Below, piece by piece: positions 15,197 to 15,570 of a DNA stretch of 15,570 bases. The position numbers and the translations under genes were made by a program. Position 1 is the first letter of the stretch. Every line of letters begins with the position of its first letter. The DNA is from an uncultured Parabacteroides sp. (GTDB lineage: Bacteria > Bacteroidota > Bacteroidia > Bacteroidales > Tannerellaceae), in the NCBI GenBank assembly GCA_937894065.1, contig CALCST010000029.1, positions 1 to 15,570 on the forward strand, given 5' to 3'. The notes beneath the pieces were generated by a model that had not been told where the DNA came from, did not search any database, and saw only the letters and a list, made by a program, of their open reading frames with translations.

Positions 15197-15570
15197 TTAT
15201 TTCAAAATATTTTTTATTTCCTCTTCTGTCAATTCAGTAATATCAGCAATATCCTCAATTGGGTATCCTTTTTCAAGCATTCTTCTGGCATTGTTGATTT
15301 TTTCTTTTTTCTGACCTTTTTCAATTCCTTCAGCCAGACCTTCAGCCAATCCTTCTTCTTTACCTTCCTTCAAAGCCTGTTCCTTCATATAGTTCCAGGT
15401 ATTATAATTGTCGCGATACACTTTTAGGCATGCCTCATATTCATCCCGCTCTTTCTTGTTCATATTGACAATACGGGCTAACTCTTCCAGACGCTGGAAA
15501 AGTGCCTTCTGTCCTTTGAACTCTAAAGATTCCAATTTTTCCATGTGCTTCAAATTATATAGCCAATAAT
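15197..15570 (-). CDS. C-terminal part of an Rpn/PD-(D/E)XK nuclease-transposase family protein (partial)
   Basis: The frame stays open to the right edge, reading YWLYNLKHMEKLESLEF, so the N-terminal part is cut off by the window and the TTG at 15553 is not the true start. About 124 residues are visible. The features fit the C-terminal half of the Rpn family (recombination-promoting nuclease, putative transposase, TIGR01784): the W-x-Y-x-L-K-H-M segment, NMNKKERDEYEACLKVYRDN near the middle, a run of E-G-x-A-E-G repeats (EGLAEGLAEGIEKG), and a closing helix pair ARRMLEKGYPIEDIADITEL. The catalytic PD-(D/E)XK residues would lie in the missing part, so activity cannot be judged. Whether these proteins act on host DNA or as mobile elements is not settled by this fragment. 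A repeat cluster lies directly past its stop. Confidence 0.75.
   Translation of the reverse strand, partial: YWLYNLKHMEKLESLEFKGQKALFQRLEELARIVNMNKKERDEYEACLKVYRDNYNTWNYMKEQALKEGKEEGLAEGLAEGIEKGQKKEKINNARRMLEKGYPIEDIADITELTEEEIKNILK

Noticed and set aside
15330..15360. 12-bp codon repeat in the Rpn-like gene as a phase-variation tract
   Set aside because: The unit is a multiple of three and encodes the E-G-x-A repeats usual for the family, so length change would not switch the frame.

Overview
The window looks like chromosomal DNA of a Bacteroidota bacterium, probably Bacteroidales and Bacteroides/Prevotella-like. The sequence is AT-rich and the starts lack Shine-Dalgarno sites. Several promoters fit the Bacteroidota -7 consensus TAnnTTTG, one of them with a -33 TTTG exactly 19 bp away. 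Five of the proteins are secreted lipoproteins with clear lipoboxes. The families present (6-bladed propeller lipoprotein, PorE-like OmpA protein, GH76, secreted aldose 1-epimerase, very large alpha-2-macroglobulin, Rpn/PD-(D/E)XK protein) are typical of this phylum. The species cannot be named from the sequence alone.

Layout. Positions 1-378 hold no supported gene, but carry a strong leftward promoter that reads out of the window. A leftward unit follows: a possible 54-codon ORF (1705-1869) and a 6-bladed beta-propeller lipoprotein (379-1533). A long divergent intergenic region (1534-2410) contains a four-copy array of a 14-bp palindrome repeating exactly every 22 bp. Rightward from there run a PorE-like TPR/PD40/CRD/OmpA lipoprotein (2411-4387) and, 23 bp later, a GH76 alpha-mannanase-like lipoprotein (4411-5595). 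A 12-bp-stem bidirectional terminator separates these from a leftward secreted aldose 1-epimerase (5690-6832). Next is the rightward thyA-folA pair (7095-8440), the dTMP/tetrahydrofolate module. It is flanked by a 105-bp gapless imperfect inverted repeat (6872-6976 and 8522-8626). A 1875-residue alpha-2-macroglobulin protein (8643-14270) fills the next 5.6 kb and ends at a nested two-tier hairpin terminator. A small leftward lipoprotein (14407-14817) converges on that terminator. The right edge holds the C-terminal part of an Rpn/PD-(D/E)XK-type protein (15197-15570, leftward, cut by the window edge), with a second 22-bp-period repeat cluster just beyond its stop.

Function. Most products act in or beyond the envelope: peptidoglycan-anchored scaffold (PorE-like), glycan breakdown and sugar mutarotation (GH76, aldose epimerase), and protease trapping or envelope defence (alpha-2-macroglobulin). 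thyA-folA is the only housekeeping cytoplasmic module. The least explained content is non-coding: the palindrome array, a repeat-derived leader shared by the epimerase and macroglobulin genes (with a fragment before folA), and the repeat cluster beside the Rpn-like gene. Within the proteins, the macroglobulin appears to have lost its thioester motif, and DHFR has Cys where most family members have an active-site Trp.
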